Assembly (NCBI GenBank): GCA_016840645.1
Contig: JAEORY010000200.1
Span: 1 to 7,098 of the forward strand
DNA: 7,098 nt
Reading direction: 5' to 3'
Source of the DNA: Candidatus Borrarchaeota archaeon
Lineage (GTDB): Archaea > Asgardarchaeota > Sifarchaeia > Borrarchaeales > Borrarchaeaceae
Shown: in pieces, positions 1-5,591 of the stretch
Position numbering within the stretch: position 1 is the stretch's first letter
Layout: the number at the start of each line of letters is the position of its first letter
Made by a program: the position numbers and the translations under genes
Notes under the pieces: model-generated
What the model was told of the DNA's origin: nothing
The model's database searches: none
The model's input: the letters and a program-made list of their open reading frames with translations, nothing else

Positions 1-2
1 AG

Positions 3-458
3 AAATACGATTTAATAATTTCTACTTATGATTCGTTAAACTATGTTCTACAAGAATCAAGCCTTAAAAAATGTTTCAATTCGATTAAAAAACATCTTAA
101 CCAAAAGGGTATTTTTATTTGCGATATGAATTCCGATTACAAGATAAATAAAGTGTTACCAGAATACAAGGTTGATTATTACGACTTTAGTGAAGCTAAT
201 GCAGAATTAATTTGGCTAAACTCACACGAACCTAATCTCTGGATCGGAGAGCTACTTTTATTTAAAAAAGTAGAAGACGGAAAATATGAGCGGTTTTCCG
301 AGAAGTACATTGAAAGGGCATACGAACTAAAAACGATTAAAAAATTGCTAAAAGAAGCAGAATTCGAGATTCTTGAAACCTACTCCGATTTTGAGTTTAA
401 CAAAATAAAAAAAGACTCAAAACGTTGGTTTTTCGTAAACCAGATAAAAACCGATTAA
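3..458 (+). CDS. SAM-dependent methyltransferase, C-terminal part (5' end outside window)
   Basis: The reading frame is open from base 3, so the gene begins before the window; the ATG at 126 is internal. The first visible residues (KYDLIISTYDSLNYVL) match the post-motif-II segment of class I SAM-dependent methyltransferases, where a 'D-x-I/V...DSLNY' strand and helix precede a helix and the 'L...G.FI.D.N' strand; here that strand reads HLNQKGIFICDMNS. The rest, with aromatic-rich strands and a charged C-terminus ending at a TAA at 456-458, fits the substrate-binding C-terminal half of small Methyltransf_25-like enzymes. The glycine-rich SAM loop is not in view, so the substrate cannot be judged. 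It is transcribed in the same direction as the next gene, 67 bases away, but that gene has its own promoter-like sequences. Confidence 0.72.
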   Translation, partial: KYDLIISTYDSLNYVLQESSLKKCFNSIKKHLNQKGIFICDMNSDYKINKVLPEYKVDYYDFSEANAELIWLNSHEPNLWIGELLLFKKVEDGKYERFSEKYIERAYELKTIKKLLKEAEFEILETYSDFEFNKIKKDSKRWFFVNQIKTD

Positions 459-461
459 CGA

Positions 462-511
462 ATTATTTATTAATCCGAGTGTGAACTCGTCCTAAGTTCA
501 CTTTATTATAA
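462..511 (+). promoter_or_regulatory. Promoter region of the inositol-phosphate synthase gene
   Basis: Two AT-rich TATA-like stretches are visible: TTATTTATTAA at about 463-473 and TTTATTATA at about 502-510. They flank the inverted repeat at 481-501. The first would place a transcription start roughly 25 bases downstream, inside the repeat, leaving a short leader before the ATG at 526. The second would give an almost leaderless transcript. A weak GAGATGATG ribosome-binding-like sequence at 513-521 favours the first. The assignment rests on base composition and spacing only. Confidence 0.3.
481..501. promoter_or_regulatory. Perfect 7-bp inverted repeat, possible operator or terminator hairpin
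   Basis: GTGAACT (481-487) and AGTTCAC (495-501) are exact reverse complements separated by 7 bases. The repeat sits between two TATA-like elements upstream of the inositol-phosphate synthase gene, where archaeal repressors often bind. Alternatively it is the terminator hairpin of the methyltransferase gene, since CTTTATT follows the right arm. The sequence alone does not decide between them. Confidence 0.5.
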
Positions 512-525
512 GAGATGATGAAAGT

Positions 526-1599
526 ATGCCAATCAAAGTTGCTATTGTAGGCGTTGGAAATTTTTGTTCTGCATTCGTTCAGGGTTTATACTACTATAAG
601 GATGCAAAAGAGGGTGAAGGGGCTCTTGGCTTCCTTAACATCACCCTAGGAAAATACCAAATAACTGATATTGAAATTGTAGCTGCATTTGATATTGATA
701 CACGAAAAGTAGGGAAAGATTTAAGCGCAGCAATCTTTGCAGAACCTAATAATGTCCCCAAGTTTGCAGAAATCCCCGAATTAAATGTTATTGTACAAAA
801 GTGTGACCCATTAGGTTCAACAGAAGGTGCTCTGGAAGAAATGATACAAGTAGATAATTCTGAACCCGTAGACGTTAAGGAGGTCATAAGGGCAAGCGAT
901 GTAGAAATAATAATCAACTTACTTCCAAGTATTGCCGAAAAAGCATCGAAATGGTGGGCGCAAACGGCAATTGAAACAAAGTGTGCTTTTATCAATCCAA
1001 CTCCTATTCTGATAGCTTCTGATCCATACTGGAGCGAACAGTTTTATTCAGCAGGATGCATTGTCGCTGGTGATGACCTAATGAATCAAATTGGGTCGAC
1101 TGTTTTGCATAAGACTCTCATTAATCTGTTTGTTCAAAGAGGAGTACATATTGACGAGAGTTATCAACTTGATATAGGTGGTGGGACAGAATCTCTCGCC
1201 GCTATTGATGAAAAGGGCTACTGTAAGAAAAGATCGGTAAAAACTGAATCAGTAAGTAGTTCGGTCCCGTACGAGGTCCCTTTGGTCGCTGGGTCTACGG
1301 ATTTCGTGGATTTTATGAAAGATATCCGCGCCAGTTACTTCTGGATTAAAGGAAAATGTTTTGCCGGACAACCTGTAACCGTAGATATAAGATTAACTCT
1401 CCCTGATGCAAGTGCTGGCGTGAGTGTGCTTTTAGACATCATCAGAGGAGTAAAAATTGCTCTAGACCGAAATATGACAGGGGCTCTTGTAGAGGTTTCA
1501 GCGTATGGATTTAAACATCCACCGATGCAAATGAGCATCCCCACCGCGCACCAACGCTTTTTAAATTTCGTTTCAGAACAAGAGTCATTGAGAACATAA
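526..1599 (+). CDS. myo-inositol-1-phosphate (inositol-3-phosphate) synthase family protein
   Basis: By family this NAD-dependent cytoplasmic enzyme converts glucose 6-phosphate to myo-inositol 1-phosphate, the first step toward inositol phospholipids and, in some archaea, inositol-based solutes. At 357 residues it matches the compact actinobacterial/archaeal form. Residues 4-16 form the Rossmann strand and loop (KVAIVGVGNFCSA). Residues 156-190 give the NPTPILIASDP and GDDLMNQIG segments. Residues 214-222 (QLDIGGGTE) correspond to the 'YQLN.GGN.D' block. The lysine cluster CKKRSVKT (233-240) and the C-terminal ALDR...SAYGFKHPPMQ (312-335) complete the family pattern. Some positions are divergent: the usual GDD-x-KSQ-G reads GDDLMNQIG, and GGN.D reads GGGTE. 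These may alter metal, NAD or substrate contacts, so the exact reaction is less sure than the family. The ATG at 526 starts directly at the Rossmann strand. An oligo-T tract follows the stop. Confidence 0.87.
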   Translation: MPIKVAIVGVGNFCSAFVQGLYYYKDAKEGEGALGFLNITLGKYQITDIEIVAAFDIDTRKVGKDLSAAIFAEPNNVPKFAEIPELNVIVQKCDPLGSTEGALEEMIQVDNSEPVDVKEVIRASDVEIIINLLPSIAEKASKWWAQTAIETKCAFINPTPILIASDPYWSEQFYSAGCIVAGDDLMNQIGSTVLHKTLINLFVQRGVHIDESYQLDIGGGTESLAAIDEKGYCKKRSVKTESVSSSVPYEVPLVAGSTDFVDFMKDIRASYFWIKGKCFAGQPVTVDIRLTLPDASAGVSVLLDIIRGVKIALDRNMTGALVEVSAYGFKHPPMQMSIPTAHQRFLNFVSEQESLRT

Positions 1600-1620
1600 A
1601 GCAGTTAGAAATGTACACTC

Positions 1621-1637
1621 TTTTTCTATAATTTTTT
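1621..1637 (+). terminator. Oligo-T terminator after the inositol-phosphate synthase gene
   Basis: Two T runs, TTTTT (1621-1625) and TTTTTT (1632-1637), begin 22 bases after the stop codon, with no hairpin. Such hairpin-less T tracts are the usual archaeal termination signal. The position between convergent genes supports the call. Confidence 0.45.
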
Positions 1638-1645
1638 GAGGCTTA

Positions 1646-1656
1646 GAAGAAAAAAA
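1646..1656 (-). terminator. Oligo-T terminator for the minus-strand GCS2-like gene
   Basis: Read on the minus strand, a run of seven T followed by CTTC begins 3 bases after the TAA stop of the convergent gene. It fits an archaeal T-tract terminator and sits back to back with the plus-strand one. Confidence 0.4.
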
Positions 1657-1659
1657 TGT

Positions 1660-3135
1660 TTAAAAGAAATAAGGGAAGGCGTCCGCACCAAAAAACTGTC
1701 GCCTCATGTATTCTTCTTCAGAAATCGCAGCAATGATTTCATCAGACTCATTGAGAGGAATACGGATACTAGAGACTAACAAATAATTTTTCATTAAAAC
1801 ATCTTTGAAATCAGTTACTAGACCTGGAGTTGCTTCTGATTCATCATAAGTCAAAGAAAGCCCAATTCCAAGTTTTCCTGTAATTGTTTGACCTCTCGAA
1901 ATCTTGTATTTCTTGCTGCTACGTATATCCGAAACATTCTTAACCTTTCCAAAGCGAACGGATACAACCATTTTACCACTTCTTCTCACGCGTTCAAATT
2001 CAGGGTTGGAATACGCAACTTCTAGGCGAGGGCGTTTTATTTCTACTTCAGTTTTTGCACTTTTCAAATCTGTCTGAAGTTGTTCGCCTAGAATTTCTCT
2101 GTGTATCTCAGTCCGATTAAGCATTTCAAGAACTCTTTCTCTAGCAGGAATTTCTATGACAGAACCATTCTTTTCATGTAAGAAAGTGGCATTTATGCCA
2201 TCCAAAATCGCTCTTTCTCGATTTACAGAATGGGCGCGATCTTCAATGATGTTGTCACCATTTTTTAAAAGACATAGTGCTTCGATGGCAAGCCCACCCA
2301 CAATTCTCGCTAAGTCAACTAACCTTTTCGGATCTCTTTGATTGTCAAAAATTCTTGTTTCAATACGATTTCGAGCAAAACTATCTTCCTTATCGTCTGA
2401 AATGTTTGTAAAGGGGCCTCGCGGTGTAATGTCTCGTAATCTATGCCCTGTTTTATTTGCTATTATCGTTGGCTCTTTTTCAATTGCACCTATTTTTAGC
2501 GAGTAGCGAAGGGCACCATAGTAACTATCTTGCACCAGAGCAGGTTTATGCTGTGGAATTCTTAATTGACCAAATGGATTCGGCTTTAGAACTGTAGAAT
2601 TAAGAACGCGATTTGAAGTAGCTCCCTTCTCTCCTTGAATGATGGGCGTGTTTGCCGATAAGGCTATGAGCTCTGGAAGATGATTCCAAAGATGGTTATA
2701 TACAGCTAATATCTCTTTAGGATTCATTGCCTCTTGAACACCTTTTTTTGTAGATACGTTAATATGAGTCCCACACATAGGATGCGGATTGCTTTCAAGA
2801 GGATGTAAACTTTGAACAAATAATTTATAACCTAAACTTTTTGCGGAATCTAAGAGAAGCGATCTTCCTTCCGTGATTGCAGAAGGTATTTCTGAAAGTG
2901 GAATCGGTAAACTAACATGCTCAATTTGTGCTAGGTTGGGTTCTGGGTCAAGAGACCTAATTTTCAGCATTATACGTTCCAGTCTTTCAGCATCTCGGTT
3001 CAATAGGCTTGCAGCAGTTTCCATTAGTTGGTCTGCAGCAGCTACCAGTGTTCCATCCTTTGAAATGATTAAAATTTCCTCTTCAAGTCCGATTGCAACT
3101 TTGTAATCACTACAAATTTTTTCAATGATACTCAA
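1660..3135 (-). CDS. GCS2-type glutamate-cysteine ligase-like / carboxylate-amine ligase with C-terminal extension
   Basis: By family (GCS2, glutamine-synthetase fold) this would be an ATP-dependent enzyme joining an amine to the gamma-carboxyl of glutamate or a similar acid, as in gamma-glutamylcysteine synthesis; YbdK-like members have other or unknown substrates. Visible signatures: GLEEE (16-20) near the N-terminus, EPNLAQIEH (65-73), CGTHINVS (121-128, metal/substrate strand), LKPNPFGQLR (183-192), and the hallmark RNRIETRIFDNQ (255-266) followed by a long helix. The catalytic core resembles the roughly 370-residue family; beyond about residue 345 there is an extra segment of about 145 residues, charged then beta-rich, that I do not recognise. 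The start is a TTG with AGAGGGATCG just upstream on the minus strand. The gene is divergent from the FGase-histone gene with a 173-base shared region. The cosubstrate (cysteine, an amine or a polyamine) cannot be read from the sequence. Confidence 0.8.
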   Translation of the reverse strand: MSIIEKICSDYKVAIGLEEEILIISKDGTLVAAADQLMETAASLLNRDAERLERIMLKIRSLDPEPNLAQIEHVSLPIPLSEIPSAITEGRSLLLDSAKSLGYKLFVQSLHPLESNPHPMCGTHINVSTKKGVQEAMNPKEILAVYNHLWNHLPELIALSANTPIIQGEKGATSNRVLNSTVLKPNPFGQLRIPQHKPALVQDSYYGALRYSLKIGAIEKEPTIIANKTGHRLRDITPRGPFTNISDDKEDSFARNRIETRIFDNQRDPKRLVDLARIVGGLAIEALCLLKNGDNIIEDRAHSVNRERAILDGINATFLHEKNGSVIEIPARERVLEMLNRTEIHREILGEQLQTDLKSAKTEVEIKRPRLEVAYSNPEFERVRRSGKMVVSVRFGKVKNVSDIRSSKKYKISRGQTITGKLGIGLSLTYDESEATPGLVTDFKDVLMKNYLLVSSIRIPLNESDEIIAAISEEEYMRRQFFGADAFPYFF

Positions 3136-3235
3136 ATCGATCCCTCTGATAGAAACCTTTTGTCTTGTGACGTGAATGCTTGATGACTTACAATGATCCC
3201 TTAAGGCTAGATTAGCACTAATTCATTAAAAAGTA

Positions 3236-3248
3236 TTTTTTTATAAAG
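3236..3248. promoter_or_regulatory. TATA-box-like element in the shared divergent promoter region
   Basis: TTTATAAAG at 3240-3248, preceded by further T, is the best TATA-box match in the 173-base region between the divergent GCS2-like and FGase-histone genes. TTTATAAA is its own reverse complement, so it could serve either direction; with the ATG at 3309 it would give a leader of about 40 bases. An 8-base direct repeat, CTAGATTA, occurs at 3207-3214 and 3250-3257 on either side of it and could be a regulator site or chance. Confidence 0.4.
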
Positions 3249-3308
3249 TCTAGATTAAAAAGTAATCATGAAGTTTTGCATTCTGTCACCCAATTCTAAG
3301 GGAATTCT

Positions 3309-4154
3309 ATGAGATCGTCGAAGTCTGTGGAGAAAAATTTATTGACTTTAAAGGGATTTATCGAAAGACCGGGAGATATACCTGTCTTATTGACGGCGCC
3401 TCATGCAATGGGTCCACGTGCTGATCTCTTGACGGGTGAAATAGCGTATAGAGTTGCAACTGAAGTTGGAGCATATACTTTGATTGCGACTGTCTCACGT
3501 GAAGATAAAGACTACAACAGGGCTAAGTGGAGAGACACACCCTTTCGTAAAAGGATTCAAGAAATAATTACTGATCTCCTTAAAACTCACTCAGAAGTGC
3601 TTCTCTTAGATATTCATGGTATGGAAAAACCAATTGCATCATTTGATGAAATTACCGTTTTATTTGGTACGTCTGGCGGAATTTCCATTAACGTTGACTA
3701 TATTGATATGCTCCGTGAAGAACTCGAAGCAAGAGGTATTCAGGGTGAATACGCATTTATGGAGGGCCCTCAGTATATGGGCGGTGATATCGTATCGTAT
3801 CACGGAAAGATTTCAAGAGGAGTGCATGCTGTACAGCTCGAAATCGCAGCCAAAAATAGAAAGTTGGGAGAAAGGGATCTTATTGATGCTATTGTAAATT
3901 TCATCAGAAGATGGGATTTAACACAACTATACACACATGAGTTAAAAAAGACTGCGATGAGGAGATTACTAAAAGATGCTGGTGCAAAAAGAATAGGCCA
4001 AGATGCACCAGATGTTCTCCGAGATATTTTAGAAAGTATAATCATTCAAACTGTCGTAAGAGCAGCGAATATTGCAAGTTCATCTCAAAGGAAGACAATA
4101 GAAGGAAAAGATATTAGAAAAGGCGCCTCAGGGCTTTTAAAGAGAAACCGTTAG
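3309..4154 (+). CDS. N-formylglutamate-amidohydrolase-like domain fused to an archaeal histone fold
   Basis: Residues about 18-205 resemble the FGase family of zinc-dependent amide hydrolases: VLLTAPHAMG (26-35), SREDKDYNR (63-71), LLLDIHGM (98-105), GGDIVSYHG (158-166) and HAVQLEIA (173-180). H32, D101, H103 and H165 are candidate metal or catalytic residues. Residues 213-279 align without gaps to an HMfB-type archaeal histone as I remember that sequence: helix 1 MRRLLKDAGAKRIG, a long helix 2 (about 233-259), loop QRKTI and helix 3 EGKDIRKGASGLL. DNA-contact and fold positions are kept: R219 (R10 of HMfB), R228 (R19), R261/T263 (R52/T54) and D268 (D59, the R-D clamp). The frame is continuous; the only internal ATG near the histone (3957) lacks a ribosome-binding site. 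AAGGGA lies 5 bases before the ATG at 3309. The protein may be a chromatin-tethered hydrolase, or an enzyme using the fold to oligomerise. Substrate and DNA binding are inferred. Confidence 0.85.
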   Translation: MRSSKSVEKNLLTLKGFIERPGDIPVLLTAPHAMGPRADLLTGEIAYRVATEVGAYTLIATVSREDKDYNRAKWRDTPFRKRIQEIITDLLKTHSEVLLLDIHGMEKPIASFDEITVLFGTSGGISINVDYIDMLREELEARGIQGEYAFMEGPQYMGGDIVSYHGKISRGVHAVQLEIAAKNRKLGERDLIDAIVNFIRRWDLTQLYTHELKKTAMRRLLKDAGAKRIGQDAPDVLRDILESIIIQTVVRAANIASSSQRKTIEGKDIRKGASGLLKRNR

Positions 4155-4161
4155 CAAATCT

Positions 4162-4217
4162 TCTGATCAGAGTCAACTACCCCTGCCTTTCGGAAGGGGT
4201 CTTCTCGCTGATATCAG
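4162..4217. repeat. Hairpin resembling the IscB-element left end, flanked by two palindromes
   Basis: GTCAACTACCCC (4172-4183) matches 11 of 12 bases of GTCAATTACCCC at the left end of the IscB element (5316-5327). Both run into a similar hairpin: here ACCCCT (4179-4184) pairs with AGGGGT (4195-4200), with an inner CC/GG and loop TTTC. Perfect 10-bp palindromes flank it: TCTGATCAGA (4162-4171) and CTGATATCAG (4208-4217). It lies 17 bases after the stop of the histone-fusion gene. It could be a solo relic end of an IS200/IS605-like element or a transcription-termination structure. Confidence 0.45.
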
Positions 4218-4261
4218 ATAAAATAGTCATAAAAAACCAGGAGAGGAAAAAAATACCCGTA

Positions 4262-4672
4262 GTGACAAAAAAAATCAAGTTTCAAACCAAAGGTGAAGTA
4301 GATATCATTGATATCTCCAAGCTAGTAAATAAAGTAATTCAAGAAACTAATTTAAATAACGGGATCGCCACAGTTTTCTGTCCCGGGGCGACAGGAGCTA
4401 TTACAACCATTGAATTCGAACCAGGCTTGGTAGAAGATTTACCTAATGCCCTTGAAAAGTTAGCCCCTAAAAACGCTTGGTACAAACATCATGAAATGTG
4501 GCATGATGGTAATGGACATTCTCATGTTAGAGCATCTATTTTAGGACCAAGTCTTACAGTACCTTTTAATGAAAAGAGACTGATACTTGGAACTTGGCAA
4601 CAGATTGTTTTTCTTGAACTTGATGTAAAGCCCCGTTCCAGAGAAGTAATTGTTCAAATCATTGGAGAATAG
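4262..4672 (+). CDS. YjbQ/UPF0047 family protein (secondary thiamine-phosphate synthase-like)
   Basis: The 136-residue protein has the standard length and pattern of the YjbQ/UPF0047 family. Visible blocks are GATGAITTIEFEPGLVEDL (42-60), WHDGNGHSHVRASILGPS (80-97, with H81, H86 and H88 as likely metal or active-site histidines) and LGTWQQIVFLELDVKPRSR (109-127). Some members can substitute for thiamine-phosphate synthase in bacteria, but the physiological role of the family is unsettled, so the name should be held loosely. The GTG at 4262 is chosen because the family begins at this point. AGGAGAGG at 4239-4246 is the obvious ribosome-binding sequence but is 15 bases away, longer than usual. 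A T-rich tract follows the stop. No partner gene for thiamine synthesis is visible nearby. Confidence 0.85.
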   Translation: MTKKIKFQTKGEVDIIDISKLVNKVIQETNLNNGIATVFCPGATGAITTIEFEPGLVEDLPNALEKLAPKNAWYKHHEMWHDGNGHSHVRASILGPSLTVPFNEKRLILGTWQQIVFLELDVKPRSREVIVQIIGE

Positions 4673-4692
4673 TCAATTACATATCAAATTAC

Positions 4693-4708
4693 ATTTTCTT
4701 TTTCTTTT
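4693..4708 (+). terminator. T-rich terminator after the YjbQ-family gene
   Basis: A 16-base stretch made almost wholly of T, with C at two positions (TTTTC repeats), begins 21 bases after the stop codon and has no associated hairpin. This fits archaeal T-tract termination and would separate this gene from the small GTPase downstream. Confidence 0.45.
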
Positions 4709-4815
4709 AGATTGAATCAAAACAAGATTTTTCAAAATCTATCATACCCATGTGTTACGCATTCTTAAATCAAATATTGATGTTCTGAAATAGAATACAA
4801 AACTGAGGTATCCCG

Positions 4816-5334
4816 TTGCTTAGATATAAATTAGTCGTGACTGGTCCTATAGCTTGCGGCAAATCTACCTTTGTTAAAAAACTTAGTGGAAAACAAGCAC
4901 TTAGCATAAATAATGAGAAGGGTAGAACAGTCGCTTTAGATTTTGGACGTTGTAATCTGTCGGGAATAAAAATCTTTGCTTTTGGTACGCCAGGTCATGA
5001 ACACTTCGAATTCATGAGAGAAATCTTAGTTCAAGGAGCAGATGGCTTACTTGTTCTTTTTGACAGCTCAAGACCTCAAACATTTAAAACTGCAGTGCAG
5101 ATGCTCCAACGATTGTTGAATAAACTTCCAGATAACGTCCCTTTTGTTCTAGTTGCAAATAAACAGGATTTACCTAATGCCTTAGATGTGGAATATTTCT
5201 CTCTAGTTGCTGGAGATTCCTTTTCTATTGTGGGTACAAGTGCAATAACAGGAGAGGGTATTGGGAAGGCTATCGCAACTCTTTTGCGTAAAACATTGGA
5301 ATGCATTCCAGCAATGTCAATTACCCCACCCTGA
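4816..5334 (+). CDS. Small Ras-like GTPase of the COG2229 type; 3' end replaced by transposon left end
   Basis: The P-loop is GPIACGKST (10-18), the switch I threonine is probably T38 in GRTVALDFG, G3 is FGTPGHEHF (57-64), G4 is NKQD (115-118) and G5 is TSA (141-143). The FGTPG form of G3, with glycine instead of the usual aspartate, is typical of the prokaryotic COG2229/MglA-like group, whose members often act with roadblock/LC7 partners. Here histidine follows the glycine where most Ras-like proteins have the catalytic glutamine. The TTG at 4816 is supported by TGAGGT (4804-4809) and by the P-loop at its expected distance. The GTPase fold is complete at helix 5 (about residue 162). The last codons (SITPP and the TGA) lie inside the left end of the IscB element, so the native tail has probably been lost. 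No membrane anchor is seen. Confidence 0.86.
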   Translation: MLRYKLVVTGPIACGKSTFVKKLSGKQALSINNEKGRTVALDFGRCNLSGIKIFAFGTPGHEHFEFMREILVQGADGLLVLFDSSRPQTFKTAVQMLQRLLNKLPDNVPFVLVANKQDLPNALDVEYFSLVAGDSFSIVGTSAITGEGIGKAIATLLRKTLECIPAMSITPP

Positions 5335-5343
5335 TGGATGGGG
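5324..5343 (+). repeat. Left-end subterminal hairpin of the IscB element
   Basis: CCCCA (5324-5328) pairs with TGGGG (5339-5343), and CC (5329-5330) with GG (5336-5337) across a bulged A, leaving a 5-base loop. The TGA stop of the GTPase gene lies in the loop. The hairpin resembles the right-end hairpin and probably serves TnpA recognition as well as being the first stem of the omegaRNA. Confidence 0.6.
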
Positions 5344-5577
5344 CTTGTTCCGTGAGGAGCAAGAGCAATTAGTTGATTAGCCTAAGAGAGGTCATGGTGG
5401 AAACACATGGCGGTATCTACGTTATCAGGAGAGTTAAAGAACACACCAAGGGATGCTTCTCTAGTCCCTTGCTCTGTAAACGGCGGTTTAAACAGAGAGG
5501 AAACTCTCAGTGATCACCGTAGAGTACTGACTGATAACCTTGGCGAAGAGAACCAACCTGCTTTAAAGCAATTTAAA

Positions 5578-5582
5578 GGAGG
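5578..5582 (+). promoter_or_regulatory. Strong ribosome-binding site of the original IscB start
   Basis: GGAGG, extending to GGAGGAGAT, lies 9 bases before the TTG at 5592. It supports that TTG as the ancestral start rather than the TTG at 5721, which has no such sequence in range. Its first base is within the 3' arm of the CTTTAAA/TTTAAAG hairpin. Confidence 0.65.
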
Positions 5583-5591
5583 AGATAGGAC

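Larger units (their letters stand above)
5316..5591 (+). ncRNA. omegaRNA (HEARO-like) guide RNA of the IscB element
   Basis: This gene-free stretch directly upstream of IscB folds by eye into many stems, as expected for the RNA that guides IscB. CTTGTTCC (5344-5351) pairs with GGAGCAAG (5356-5363) around a GTGA tetraloop. CAT-GTG (5393-5399, one bulge) pairs with CACATG (5404-5409) around GAAA. A long composite stem pairs 5411-5421 with 5518-5529, 5424-5427 with 5511-5514 and GAGAGTT (5429-5435) with AACTCTC (5502-5508). It encloses two hairpins: CAAGGGA/TCCCTTG (5447-5453/5465-5471) and CTCTGTAAAC with GTTT-ACAGAG (5472-5497). CTTTAAA (5561-5567) pairs with TTTAAAG (5572-5578) around GCAA, and its 3' arm touches the IscB ribosome-binding site. 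The short open frame within this region is not a gene. By analogy with other IscB systems the guide would lie at the 5' end and be copied from DNA left of the element. Confidence 0.75.

Noticed and set aside
594..995. A 133-codon minus-strand frame inside the inositol-phosphate synthase gene
   Set aside because: It is antisense to a well-supported gene, shows no family motif, and is serine/isoleucine-rich as expected for a shadow frame.
3207..3257. CTAGATTA direct repeat in the divergent promoter as a defined operator
   Set aside because: Two 8-base AT-rich matches are close to chance expectation in such DNA, so it is noted under the promoter only.
3616..3897. A 93-codon plus-strand frame inside the FGase-histone gene
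   Set aside because: It overlaps the FGase domain in another frame, has no ribosome-binding site and no recognisable motif.
3957..4154. Internal ATG that could make a standalone histone
   Set aside because: No Shine-Dalgarno sequence precedes it, the frame is continuous with the FGase domain, and there is no spacer, so fusion is the simpler reading.
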